From Deltaproteobacteria bacterium (GTDB lineage: Bacteria; Myxococcota_A; Polyangia; JACPQR01), in NCBI GenBank assembly GCA_016190375.1, contig JACPQR010000031.1:1-38351 (forward strand): a stretch of DNA of 38,351 nt. Direction: 5' to 3'. This document shows, one piece after another, positions 17,215-25,527 of this stretch. The notes beneath the pieces were generated by a model. The model saw only the letters and a list, made by a program, of their open reading frames with translations, had not been told where the DNA came from and ran no database searches. The position numbers and the translations under genes are program-made. Position 1 is the stretch's first letter; each line of letters begins with the position of its first letter.

Positions 17215-17625
17215 ATGAAACGTCGAGGTCCTCGCTCTCCCGTTCAGCTCGAGCTCCGGCCGCGGACCCACGGCGGCAGACGCGAGGGAGCTGGCCGACC
17301 GAAGACCGGCAACGCCGGTGTCCCCCATCGCTCGCGAGAGGCGCTGGCGTCGCGGTTCCCCGTCCACGTCACCCTGCGGGCTCGGCGGGATGCGCCGGAC
17401 CTGCGGACCTCGCGTAGCCTGGACGGGCACGCTCGCGAGGCAGTCGGCGTCCTGCTGTATGCCGCGGCCGGCCAGCACCTCGACCTTCGGTACCGCCTGG
17501 CGGGACACGACGTGATGGTCCGGACGCTCGACCTCGACCAGCCCTGGACGTCGATTCGTGCCTCGCTTCTCGACCTCGTGGCCGATCTATCTTCATCCGG
17601 GCCCAGCGTTCGGGCTCTCTCTTGA
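17215..17625 (+). pseudogene. Truncated RAYT/IS200-like (Y1) transposase remnant
   Basis: 136 aa. Residues about 18-66 match the N-terminus typical of REP-associated tyrosine transposases: GGRREGAGRPKTG, VPHRSREALASRFPVHVTLR, DLRTSR. After this the sequence departs from the family. The HUH motif (xHxHxxV type) and the catalytic Tyr region are absent, and the protein is well short of the usual size of about 200 aa or more. I therefore call it a broken remnant rather than an active enzyme. The family match is by memory of the conserved N-terminal pattern. It lies in the only gene-poor part of the window, next to a REP-like palindrome. Confidence 0.6.
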
Positions 17626-18230
17626 GGCCCTTCCGCGGCGAAGGCGACGGTCGCGATCATGAGAGGGAATCCCCGCGCGCCCACGCGGCTCGATGCGAAG
17701 CAAGTCCGCGCCTCTACATCGCCGCAGGTGACCTAGGAGGGTGGCGCCCGGCACCCGGACCTGCTCGACCGACGACTTGCACCTCTAGGCCCGCTCACTT
17801 GAATTAGGCACTAATCTCTTGAGGCCGCGGTGGACACGGGGCTCGAGCTGGCACCCGGGCCCCGTGGGCTCGCCCTGCCCAGGGCCTCGGATTCACGAGC
17901 CGGTAGCAGATCGCGTTGGTCCGATCGAGGAACTCCGCGACCCCTGCGTAGCTCTGGTCATCCACGTGGCGCCATGCCCGAGCGATCCTCACCGACACCG
18001 CGCGCTCCATGCCGCGACCAGCGCACGACTCACCGAGCCGTAGCGACCTCAGAGCCGGACAATCCTGGCTCGGCCACGGGCTCGGCCTCGATTCCGCCGC
18101 CCCGCTGCGACTCGCCGGCGCGACCTGTCCCGACTCCGCCTCGTGGAACCCTGGCCGGACGGCGCCTCACCGGACTGCTGGGCCGCGGCTACCGACTACC
18201 GAGCCGGTCTGGGGCGTCCCGCTTCGATGA
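17626..18230. other. Gene-poor region, 605 bp
   Basis: Only short overlapping open frames occur here (for example 17804-18010 on the minus strand, with SYAGVAEFLDRTNAICYRL), none with recognisable domains or a convincing start. No RNA gene or clear terminator is visible. Together with the upstream remnant it looks like decayed mobile-element or gene debris. Confidence 0.5.
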
Positions 18231-21200
18231 TCAGCGTGGCTCCAGGAGGCTCGGGTTCGCTTCGAGGTGGCTCGTGAGCGTCTCGGCGAGGCGTTCCTCG
18301 TCGTCGTCGGTGACGCGCTCGCTCGCGCGGTTGATGGCGCCGTAGATGGCGGCGAGGAGCACGTAGAGCAGATCGGGACGTTCGCGCGCGCCCTCGAGCG
18401 CTCGGCGGGCGCCGGGGTGATCGGGATCGATCGTGATGATCCCGCGCTCGGGATCGTAGTGGGTCGCGCGCTTTCCGCCGCGCGCGCGAAGGCGCACGCC
18501 GGACAGCTCCTGCGCCAAGAGGTTTCCGCATGCGTCGGCGTGTAGCAGCTCCGCCTCGCGGCGCAGGAGCGCGAGGCCCACTCCGAGTGGAGTCTCCGGG
18601 TCGGGGTCGTCCTCGGCGCGGTGCTCGCGGAAGCTGGCGAGGTCGTCGAAGCGGCGGACCGCGCCTTCTCCGAGGACCCAGCCGACTGCCGTCTCGAGCG
18701 ATTCTGACGCGATGAGCAGCACGACGTCGCCGTCGATCTCCCGCGGGGACAGCCGCTTGCCGATCGCGGCGACGTAGCCGCGCCGGACGACGCGCTCGGC
18801 GACGCTTCGGAGGTCGACCCACCGGCCGTCGGCCAGCGGGAGGATCTTGGCGTGGGCGAGGGCCTCGGGTGCTCCATCCAGCCGGTCGAGGTGCGCGGGC
18901 GCGGTGACACCTCGGGAGAGGTGCAGGTACGTGAGCGCGTGTATCGCGGCTGACTCGCGAAGCTCGGGGGCCAGCCCTGCCAATGTGGCCTCGGCGAGGC
19001 GCGCGAATAGCGCGTCGATCAGCTCGCCTATTCTGGCTCGATCCTCGTCGCCGAGCGCGGCGCGATTCCAGTCGTGGTCGACCGGGAGCTCGGGGTGATC
19101 GAGGACGCCCCCGACGATCGACTGAGGGTTCGGAACGTACTCGTCGATGAACACCCCGGCGCGCGCCAATCGGATCCCGGTTGGTTGAGGGGGGTCGGTG
19201 TGGAACAGCGGCAGCGCCAGCTCTCCGCGCCAGCCGTCCGCGTCGACCTCGATCCGCGCCACGGCATCGCCGGGGTAGCGTAGGTCGGAGAGGCGCCGGC
19301 TTTTGCGCTGCGCCTCGCGCTCGGCCTCCCGAAGCAGGGATACCGTCAGGTCCTCGACCTCGATCCCGAGATCCGCGAGGAGCTGGCGGTCCTCGGGGCC
19401 TACCGCGAGGATCAGGCGGTCGGGCGGGCTTTTGACCTTCACCTCCAGGTCCGCCACGCCGACCCGACTCCGCTCCGAGGACTCGGACCATGCCCGGCCG
19501 AGCGTCACGTCGGCTCCGGTGACGTCGCGCAGCACGGCCAGACGCGGCCGGATCTCCGCGATGGGGCCGGTCTGGACGCTCTTCCACCGGGCCGCCGCGA
19601 TCGCGTAGGAGCGCCATCCGCCGGGCCTGGTCTCGTCCGCGAGCAGGCGAACGAAGAGGCGGTGAAACGCCATTCCGACCGCGCTCGTGACGGCCTGGAA
19701 GGCGCCGTTGCGTACGACCTTCGACCAGGACTCGTCGGGCGCGAGCGCGTCGCACGAGACTCGCGCGTGGTAGCCGATCGGGTGCTTGCTCACGACCGTC
19801 TCGACCAGCCGACCCTCGCGCAGCAACTCGACTCGCCTTTCGCCGCTTGCCACCGGAGGCAGCGCAACCTCGCCCTCGATCGGCACGCCCTTGGCGTTCG
19901 AGGACACCGGCTCGCGCCATCTGGTCACGATCGGAACGGCCAGGGACGTGACCCTGGGGCGGGACTGGAGCTCGGCCATCCGCTCGAGCAGCTCGGTGGC
20001 GTCCTCGAGGACGAAGCGATCGGCGAAGATCGCCCGCTCCGAGAAGCGGGGCCGCCACACCCATCGCTCCGCTTCGAGGAGCCCACCTTTGACGTCGGCG
20101 CAGAGGACCTTGCCGTGCCCTTTCTGGGCCTCGGCGAGGTCGCGCACCGACAGCGGGCGTCCGTCGGTGGCCTCGAGCAGCGGGACCGACTGCAGGACAT
20201 GCCCGTAGTCGGGGCTTCGGCAGACGAGCCAGGCGGCGAGGCGGACGGCGACCGCGACGGAGGCCGAGCGCGACGAGGCCGGCATCGCGCCCCACTCGGC
20301 GGCGAGCACGGCGGCAATCGTGTCGACACCCTCGAAGACGGCGGCAAGCACCTCGGCGTGGACGGCGTCGTGCGTGACGCCGTCGTGCCTCGAGGTAGGA
20401 GTCAGCCGATCGCAGTCGACCGCGGCCGCGACGCCCGCGGGAAGATCCGCTGCCTCCTCGCAGAGGACGCGCCGCCGGTGGTGGAAGGTGACCCGTCCGG
20501 CGCTCTCGCCCGCGAGGAGCGCGACCTCGCCATCGATGTCGCCCTGGCTCATCGACAGGCGCCGCAGCGTCGGTCCCCAGACCTCGATGCGCTCGAGGGC
20601 CGGCAAGGCGTCACGGGTGCGGCGGATCGCGATGTCGGCCGCGAGCTCGTCCGTGACGTCGACGATCGAGCCCGTCCAGCGGTCGAGCGCCGCGCGCACG
20701 GCCGGGTCGGACGCCACGACGACGGGCTCGCCGGAGGGCGCCGCACCGGACAGGTGCGTGGTGACGTAGGTGATCCTCGTCCGACCAGCAAGCGCGGAGG
20801 CTGGCAGCGACGTTCCCTCGAGCGTCGGGAACTGGGGATGCTCCAGGAGCCGATCGCGCAGGGGCGGCGGGAGGTCCGAGCCCATGCAGGAGCCAACCGC
20901 AGCGAGGAGGATCTCGCGCGCGCCGGGACGAGACGGGTCCGCGAGAGCGAGGTCGAGGAGGTCGCAGCCCGCCCGCTGGACGGCGAGGTCGACCCGCCAC
21001 TCGAGCTGGGGCGGGATCTCGCGCACCGCCGGGTCGATGTCCTTGTCGCGGACGTCGAGCACGGCCCGGAGCGGCAGCGGGTGCTGCACCGATCGAGCGC
21101 ACAGAGGACGGCGGGAGTAGAGGAGCTCCATCTGGACGCCCTTCTCGGCGCCCGGCACGAAGCCCACCTCGCCCTCGACGCCGCGCGCGTCCACCGGGAC

Positions 21201-23873
21201 CCGGATCGCCGCGCCGTCCGGGAGGCGAGGCTCGCGCTCCGGCTGCGCCTCGAACGCCTCGCGCGCCACGATCCGGAGGATCTCGGCGGTGGAATCCTCG
21301 CAGCTCAGCTCCAGCACCTCCGACAGAACGCGCTCGATCCCAGGCTCGGAGTAAACGACCGTCATGCTCTCCGGCATGCGGGGCGCCTCGGCGTCTTCGA
21401 GGATCAGCCAGATCTTTCCTGCCTGCCGCGCCGCCGCCGCGACTTGCGCGAGGGACAGCGAGCGCACGCCCGACGCGGAGGGTCCACTGAAGAGCGGCGC
21501 ATCGAGCACGGCGCGCTGCACGTCGTCGAGCTTTGTCTCCCGAGCGGCGAGCCTCGACAGGTCTGTCCGGATGAAGGCCAGCACGTACTGCCGGGCCGTC
21601 TCGGGCATCGTGCCCAGCGTGGAGTACGACTCCAGGAGAGGGCGCACGAGCTGTCGCTGCGCGTCGTGGATCGCGCTCGTCATGCAGGCGTAGGCCTCGT
21701 CCACCACGGGAGCGGTCCAGGCGTCGTCGGGGCGAAGCGCCGGGCACTCGATCACGGCCACGGTCGGCCCGTAGCGCGCTACGCCAGCGTGCTCCCCGAG
21801 GGCGATGCCCTCGCGAAGCGGGCGGATCAAGGAGCCCTCGCCCGCCATGGGGACGCCCACCTCGCCCCGGATTCCCTCGCGCCTCACCTCCACCTTCGCC
21901 AGCATGGGCCCGATCAACCGAGGTTCGGTCCTCGGCCCGGCGAGACGGGTTCGGATGTCCGCCTCGCGACGCAGGCGCTCGGCCTGGTCGATGAACGCCT
22001 TCCCGGGGAGGATCCGCTCGACGGCCTCGCGGTCGCGTGGGCGGAGCACGACGATCGCATTGCCATCGAGCGCCGCGTGCGGCCAGGGGCGATCCACGGT
22101 GCGCACTGCGGGCCATCTGCCGAGCTCGGCGAGCGAGGTCCATCCGCCGCCTGCAGACTCGAAGATGGGGGCGCGGGCGAGCTCGTCCTCGATCGTGACG
22201 TCGGGGGCTTCGGAGCGGGCGCGCCATGCGACGAGGTCCCTCCCGTACGCCCGGATCGCGTCGCTCGGACCGCTCGCCAACGCATCGATGATGCAGCGGC
22301 GCGCAGCCGAGACGAGGACGACGTGGGCCCGGACGAGGACGCTGTCCTCGGCCACGCCTTGCCAGCTCGCGTCGGGGGAGAAGCTCCCGGAGTCGATCAC
22401 GGCGCGCACGCGCAGCCAGCTAAGGGGCATGACCTCCCTGAGCTCGAGGAGCTTGCCACAGCGCAGGTAACGGACGACGGCCGTCTCGCCCTCGGGAGGT
22501 AGGCCCAGCTCGCCCCGGAACCCCTCCTCGTCGATGGTGATGCGCGCGCGGTAGCTTCCTGGTGGTAAGCGCGGCTCCTCCGCGGGCTGCGCCTCGAAGG
22601 CGCGGCGGTTTCGCTCCGCGCGGACGCGGGCGAGTACATCCTGGTGGATGTCGTGCAGCCGGCCAGCGGGGAGGATCTTCGCGAGCGGCGACTCGCGATC
22701 CTTCAGGAGCACCACGGGCGGGTCGTACAAGCCGCCCGCTGCGTACGTCCTCTTGGAGATCCGGACCGGACGGCCTTTTTCGACCTCGGCCTTCAGGTCC
22801 GCGACGGAGCACCATTCGCCCGCGGGCCCTGGGAGGATCGGCGCCGCCTCGAGGACGGCCCGCGCGCGCCTCGTCGGCGCGGCCGGGTCGATCGCGAACC
22901 GGGGGAGAGCCTTCGCGGCGACGGCCGTGAAGATCCGCCTGGCAGTCCCCACCCGTTCCCGTTCCCGCTCCGGTTCGGCGAACCAGTTGAACATCTCCTC
23001 CAGGAGCAGGTCGGCCTGTGCCCGAAGCTCCTGATCGAGCGCCACGGTCGCCGGATCGTTGTCCACGATGTCCGCGCCGGACGCGCTGCGCCTCAGCGTG
23101 TCGTCCCGGCACCATGCGAGCACCTGGAGCGCGGGCAGCTCGAGGCCCCTCGTCACGACACGCACGCCGAGCACGTCGACGTGGAGACTGCTCGTTCCGA
23201 TCGGCTCCTCTGGAACCGCCACGACGAGACCGAGCGTCCCGGACTCTACCTCGTGCCGCAGGGCGAGCTTCCAGCCGTCGAACAGGGGGCGTTGCACGGG
23301 CTGTCCGTTGATCGTGAGCGACCCCGGAAACTGCGCGGAGCGCTCGAAGATCACCTGCGCTTCGGCGGGCCCGACCACGGCGTCGCGCAGCGTTCTCAGG
23401 CCAATGCCCTCGCGCACGTGGATCCGCGTGCTCGTCGTCGGGGCCTCGCTGGGCTCGAGGTCCGTCTTCGCGGACTTCCGGACACGGAGCCTGTGCCCTC
23501 CCGACTCGATCTCGATCCACCGTGGCCGGAGGGCGAGCGCGCCGTTGACTCCGAGGGCGAGCAGCCTGAACCTCGTTGCCTCGTCGTCGCCCCCGCTGGT
23601 CAGGGCGTAGGCGAAGAGATCCCGGAGCACCTCGGCGGGGAACGGCCGGCCGTCGAAGGTCAGCTCGAAGTCGTCGGCGTCGTTCCGGATGGAGACCGCG
23701 GTCGCGCCGGAGGCGACGGCGGCGCGCAGGAGCTCGAGGACGTAGTGGTGAGGATCGGCGAGCCTGTGGTCCCTGAGCTTCTGGAGCGCGCGTTGCGCGT
23801 CAATCTTGATCCGCCCCCGCCCGAGCTCGGGCGCGTCGTCGCGCAGCCGATCCCGTAGCTCCGAGACGCTCAT
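18231..23873 (-). CDS. Giant 1,880-aa protein: degenerate GHKL/HSP90-like domain plus about six 215-residue repeats
   Basis: Starts at ATG 23873 with GGTGG four bases upstream. Residues 30-200 align with a GHKL ATPase core, but the N-box reads ELLRAAVASG (E47, A51, A54) where the neighbour has ELIQNAIDAG, so the Mg-binding Asn and the Asp are lost. The adenine-binding box is FDGRPF and the GxxGxG lid is missing. From about residue 340 a unit recurs: a hydrophobic PhF segment with a following SL.L, a helical spacer, then G-x-x-GE-[LV]-[GA] strands near residues 449, 668, 901, 1115, 1334 and 1547, followed by PDxSW-type text. A partial unit lies near 1708. The last 100 residues are helical. This is the third gene of an operon with HSP90-like and AAA+ genes. 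I infer a scaffold or substrate-binding chaperone subunit, sacsin-like in layout; function unknown. Confidence 0.85.
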   Translation of the reverse strand: MSVSELRDRLRDDAPELGRGRIKIDAQRALQKLRDHRLADPHHYVLELLRAAVASGATAVSIRNDADDFELTFDGRPFPAEVLRDLFAYALTSGGDDEATRFRLLALGVNGALALRPRWIEIESGGHRLRVRKSAKTDLEPSEAPTTSTRIHVREGIGLRTLRDAVVGPAEAQVIFERSAQFPGSLTINGQPVQRPLFDGWKLALRHEVESGTLGLVVAVPEEPIGTSSLHVDVLGVRVVTRGLELPALQVLAWCRDDTLRRSASGADIVDNDPATVALDQELRAQADLLLEEMFNWFAEPERERERVGTARRIFTAVAAKALPRFAIDPAAPTRRARAVLEAAPILPGPAGEWCSVADLKAEVEKGRPVRISKRTYAAGGLYDPPVVLLKDRESPLAKILPAGRLHDIHQDVLARVRAERNRRAFEAQPAEEPRLPPGSYRARITIDEEGFRGELGLPPEGETAVVRYLRCGKLLELREVMPLSWLRVRAVIDSGSFSPDASWQGVAEDSVLVRAHVVLVSAARRCIIDALASGPSDAIRAYGRDLVAWRARSEAPDVTIEDELARAPIFESAGGGWTSLAELGRWPAVRTVDRPWPHAALDGNAIVVLRPRDREAVERILPGKAFIDQAERLRREADIRTRLAGPRTEPRLIGPMLAKVEVRREGIRGEVGVPMAGEGSLIRPLREGIALGEHAGVARYGPTVAVIECPALRPDDAWTAPVVDEAYACMTSAIHDAQRQLVRPLLESYSTLGTMPETARQYVLAFIRTDLSRLAARETKLDDVQRAVLDAPLFSGPSASGVRSLSLAQVAAAARQAGKIWLILEDAEAPRMPESMTVVYSEPGIERVLSEVLELSCEDSTAEILRIVAREAFEAQPEREPRLPDGAAIRVPVDARGVEGEVGFVPGAEKGVQMELLYSRRPLCARSVQHPLPLRAVLDVRDKDIDPAVREIPPQLEWRVDLAVQRAGCDLLDLALADPSRPGAREILLAAVGSCMGSDLPPPLRDRLLEHPQFPTLEGTSLPASALAGRTRITYVTTHLSGAAPSGEPVVVASDPAVRAALDRWTGSIVDVTDELAADIAIRRTRDALPALERIEVWGPTLRRLSMSQGDIDGEVALLAGESAGRVTFHHRRRVLCEEAADLPAGVAAAVDCDRLTPTSRHDGVTHDAVHAEVLAAVFEGVDTIAAVLAAEWGAMPASSRSASVAVAVRLAAWLVCRSPDYGHVLQSVPLLEATDGRPLSVRDLAEAQKGHGKVLCADVKGGLLEAERWVWRPRFSERAIFADRFVLEDATELLERMAELQSRPRVTSLAVPIVTRWREPVSSNAKGVPIEGEVALPPVASGERRVELLREGRLVETVVSKHPIGYHARVSCDALAPDESWSKVVRNGAFQAVTSAVGMAFHRLFVRLLADETRPGGWRSYAIAAARWKSVQTGPIAEIRPRLAVLRDVTGADVTLGRAWSESSERSRVGVADLEVKVKSPPDRLILAVGPEDRQLLADLGIEVEDLTVSLLREAEREAQRKSRRLSDLRYPGDAVARIEVDADGWRGELALPLFHTDPPQPTGIRLARAGVFIDEYVPNPQSIVGGVLDHPELPVDHDWNRAALGDEDRARIGELIDALFARLAEATLAGLAPELRESAAIHALTYLHLSRGVTAPAHLDRLDGAPEALAHAKILPLADGRWVDLRSVAERVVRRGYVAAIGKRLSPREIDGDVVLLIASESLETAVGWVLGEGAVRRFDDLASFREHRAEDDPDPETPLGVGLALLRREAELLHADACGNLLAQELSGVRLRARGGKRATHYDPERGIITIDPDHPGARRALEGARERPDLLYVLLAAIYGAINRASERVTDDDEERLAETLTSHLEANPSLLEPR

Positions 23874-23880
23874 TGTTCCA

Positions 23881-23907
23881 CCGGGGGGGCCTGACGAGCC
23901 CCCCCGG
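23881..23907 (-). terminator. Perfect GC hairpin between operon genes (possible attenuator)
   Basis: CCGGGGGGGC (23881-23890) pairs perfectly with GCCCCCCCGG (23898-23907) around a 7-nt loop. It sits in the 91-bp gap between the HSP90-like stop and the giant-gene start. No T-run follows, so a classical terminator is unlikely; it may attenuate transcription or protect or process mRNA. A second small inverted repeat (CGGGA/TCCCG) lies nearby. Confidence 0.5.
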
Positions 23908-23964
23908 ACCCCCCGCTCGCTCCGCGGGAGTCAATCCCGCTCCGCTCGCTCCAATTCGCTTCGC

Positions 23965-25527
23965 TCATTGGGAGAGCGCGGCCTCGGTGAGTCGATGGTC
24001 CGCCCGATCGTCGAGCGCGGCCCAGCTCGACGCGAGGCCGCGCGCGACGAGCAGCGCGGCGAGCTCCTTGCTCTTCGCGGACAGCCGGAGGGCGGCGGTG
24101 ATGCGCGCGTGGGCGCGGTTGAGGCAGAGGACCTCCGGGCAGCCGCGCTTGAACGGGGACGAGACGGAGCGCTTCGAGGCGGTGGGCTCGCCGGCCGCGT
24201 CCACGAGCACCGCGGGCTGAAGGAAACCGGCGCCGCACACGTCGGCCATCATCGTGGTCCGGGTGCGCGCCCCTGCGGCGGCGAGGAGCGCACCGACGGC
24301 GGCTGCCAGCACGGTCTCCACGTCCGTGCTCGCGCCCTGACCCGGACTGGCGACCGTGTGCCCCTCGTGGGCCAGCGCCCGCTTGCTCTTCGTCACCTGC
24401 TCCGCGATCTTGAGCGTCCAGTCGTCGTGGCGCAGGACGAGCGCGCCCTCGCCGGCCAGCGCGAGGAGCAGCGGATCCGACGGGGCGCGCCGGGCGTACA
24501 GGAGGCCGTGTTTCTTCGCCGAGCGACGCAGAGCCCGCCCATCGACTGCGCCGCCGAGGGCCAGCGGGAACCAGAGGTGATCCGGGTCGAGCCGCCGGCT
24601 CGCCCACGAGAGCGTGCGCCAGTAGGTGCCGTCGTCCTCGGCCTTCTCCGCGAGAGCGCGGAGCTCGACCTTCAGCCGGTCCTCGAGCGCCCCTTCCACG
24701 AGCTTGCCGAGGAGCTTCATGGCCCGAGCGAACCCCTTGTCCCGGCGGATGTCGTCGCGGGTCAGGGTGTGCTCGAGGTAGCGCGACAGGATCTTGAAGT
24801 CGACGCCAGGGGCAAGGGGCTCGGCGGTCTCGAGGAGGGTCAGCCCGCGGTTGTAGAAGCCGGCGAACGTCTGCCGCTCGTCGCGCGAGGGCCCCGCGAC
24901 GATCACGGTCCCCTCCTCCCGGTACTCGACCTGAAATGCCGTATCCAGTGCGAGCGGCTCCCGAACGGGCTCGCCCGGACCGGGGCTCGATCCGTTCTCG
25001 TCGCCGGCGGCGAACGTGACATCGGCCTCCGAGTGCTTGCACCAGCGCCGCACCGAGTCGTGGGACCTCGCGACGAAGTCGCGGTAGTCCGCAACGCTCA
25101 TGTCCTTGTGTACCGAGACGCGAGTGCCCTCGATCGGCTCGGGGCACGCGAGGATCTCGTAGGAACGGTCGGGGTGCAGGAGCACGCGCAGGTCCTCGCC
25201 GTCGCGTCCCGTCTCGACCACCACGAGCTCGGGCGCGCAGGCGAAGACGCTCATGAAACCGATCCCGAACTTGCCGATCTTGGTGAGGTCGTCCTCCTTG
25301 CTCGACCGGAACTTCGTCAGGAGGAACCTCTCCACGATCTCGCGCGTCATCCCCTCGCCCCAGTCCTGCACCTGGGCGGTCGTGACGCCGGCTGAGGGCG
25401 TCGGAGAATAGCGGAGCGTGACCTCGATGCGGTTCGAGCCCGCGTCGATGGCGTTCTGGATGAGCTCGCGGTAGAAGGCGTACGGGTCGGTGAACTGATG
25501 GACCAGATCTTCGACGAGGTCCGTCAT
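23965..25527 (-). CDS. HSP90-like (GHKL) ATPase
   Basis: 520 aa from ATG 25527. The Bergerat fold is intact: N-box ELIQNAIDAG (E21, N25, D28), adenine-binding box DWGEGM (D55, G57, G59) and glycine-rich lid IGKFGIGFMSVF (about 84-95). An HSP90-middle-like segment follows, including NRGLTLLE and HTLTRDDIRRDKGFARAMKLLGKLV, which recalls the HtpG LSRE..LQQ region with its catalytic Arg. The C-terminal 200 residues (about 320-520) are not recognisable and lack a standard HSP90 dimerisation domain; HtpG is about 620 aa. It overlaps the AAA+ stop by ATGA and precedes the giant gene by 91 bp. Likely an ATP-driven chaperone for a specific client rather than housekeeping htpG. Confidence 0.9.
   Translation of the reverse strand: MTDLVEDLVHQFTDPYAFYRELIQNAIDAGSNRIEVTLRYSPTPSAGVTTAQVQDWGEGMTREIVERFLLTKFRSSKEDDLTKIGKFGIGFMSVFACAPELVVVETGRDGEDLRVLLHPDRSYEILACPEPIEGTRVSVHKDMSVADYRDFVARSHDSVRRWCKHSEADVTFAAGDENGSSPGPGEPVREPLALDTAFQVEYREEGTVIVAGPSRDERQTFAGFYNRGLTLLETAEPLAPGVDFKILSRYLEHTLTRDDIRRDKGFARAMKLLGKLVEGALEDRLKVELRALAEKAEDDGTYWRTLSWASRRLDPDHLWFPLALGGAVDGRALRRSAKKHGLLYARRAPSDPLLLALAGEGALVLRHDDWTLKIAEQVTKSKRALAHEGHTVASPGQGASTDVETVLAAAVGALLAAAGARTRTTMMADVCGAGFLQPAVLVDAAGEPTASKRSVSSPFKRGCPEVLCLNRAHARITAALRLSAKSKELAALLVARGLASSWAALDDRADHRLTEAALSQ

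Noticed and set aside
17804..18010. Minus-strand 68-aa ORF with SVRIARAW text
   Set aside because: No homology pattern, no ribosome-binding site, and it lies in decayed sequence; not supportable as a gene.
19662..25395. Long plus-strand frames opposite the giant and HSP90-like genes
   Set aside because: Arg/His/Glu-rich antisense translations without motifs; the minus strand holds recognisable ATPase boxes with coupled starts.
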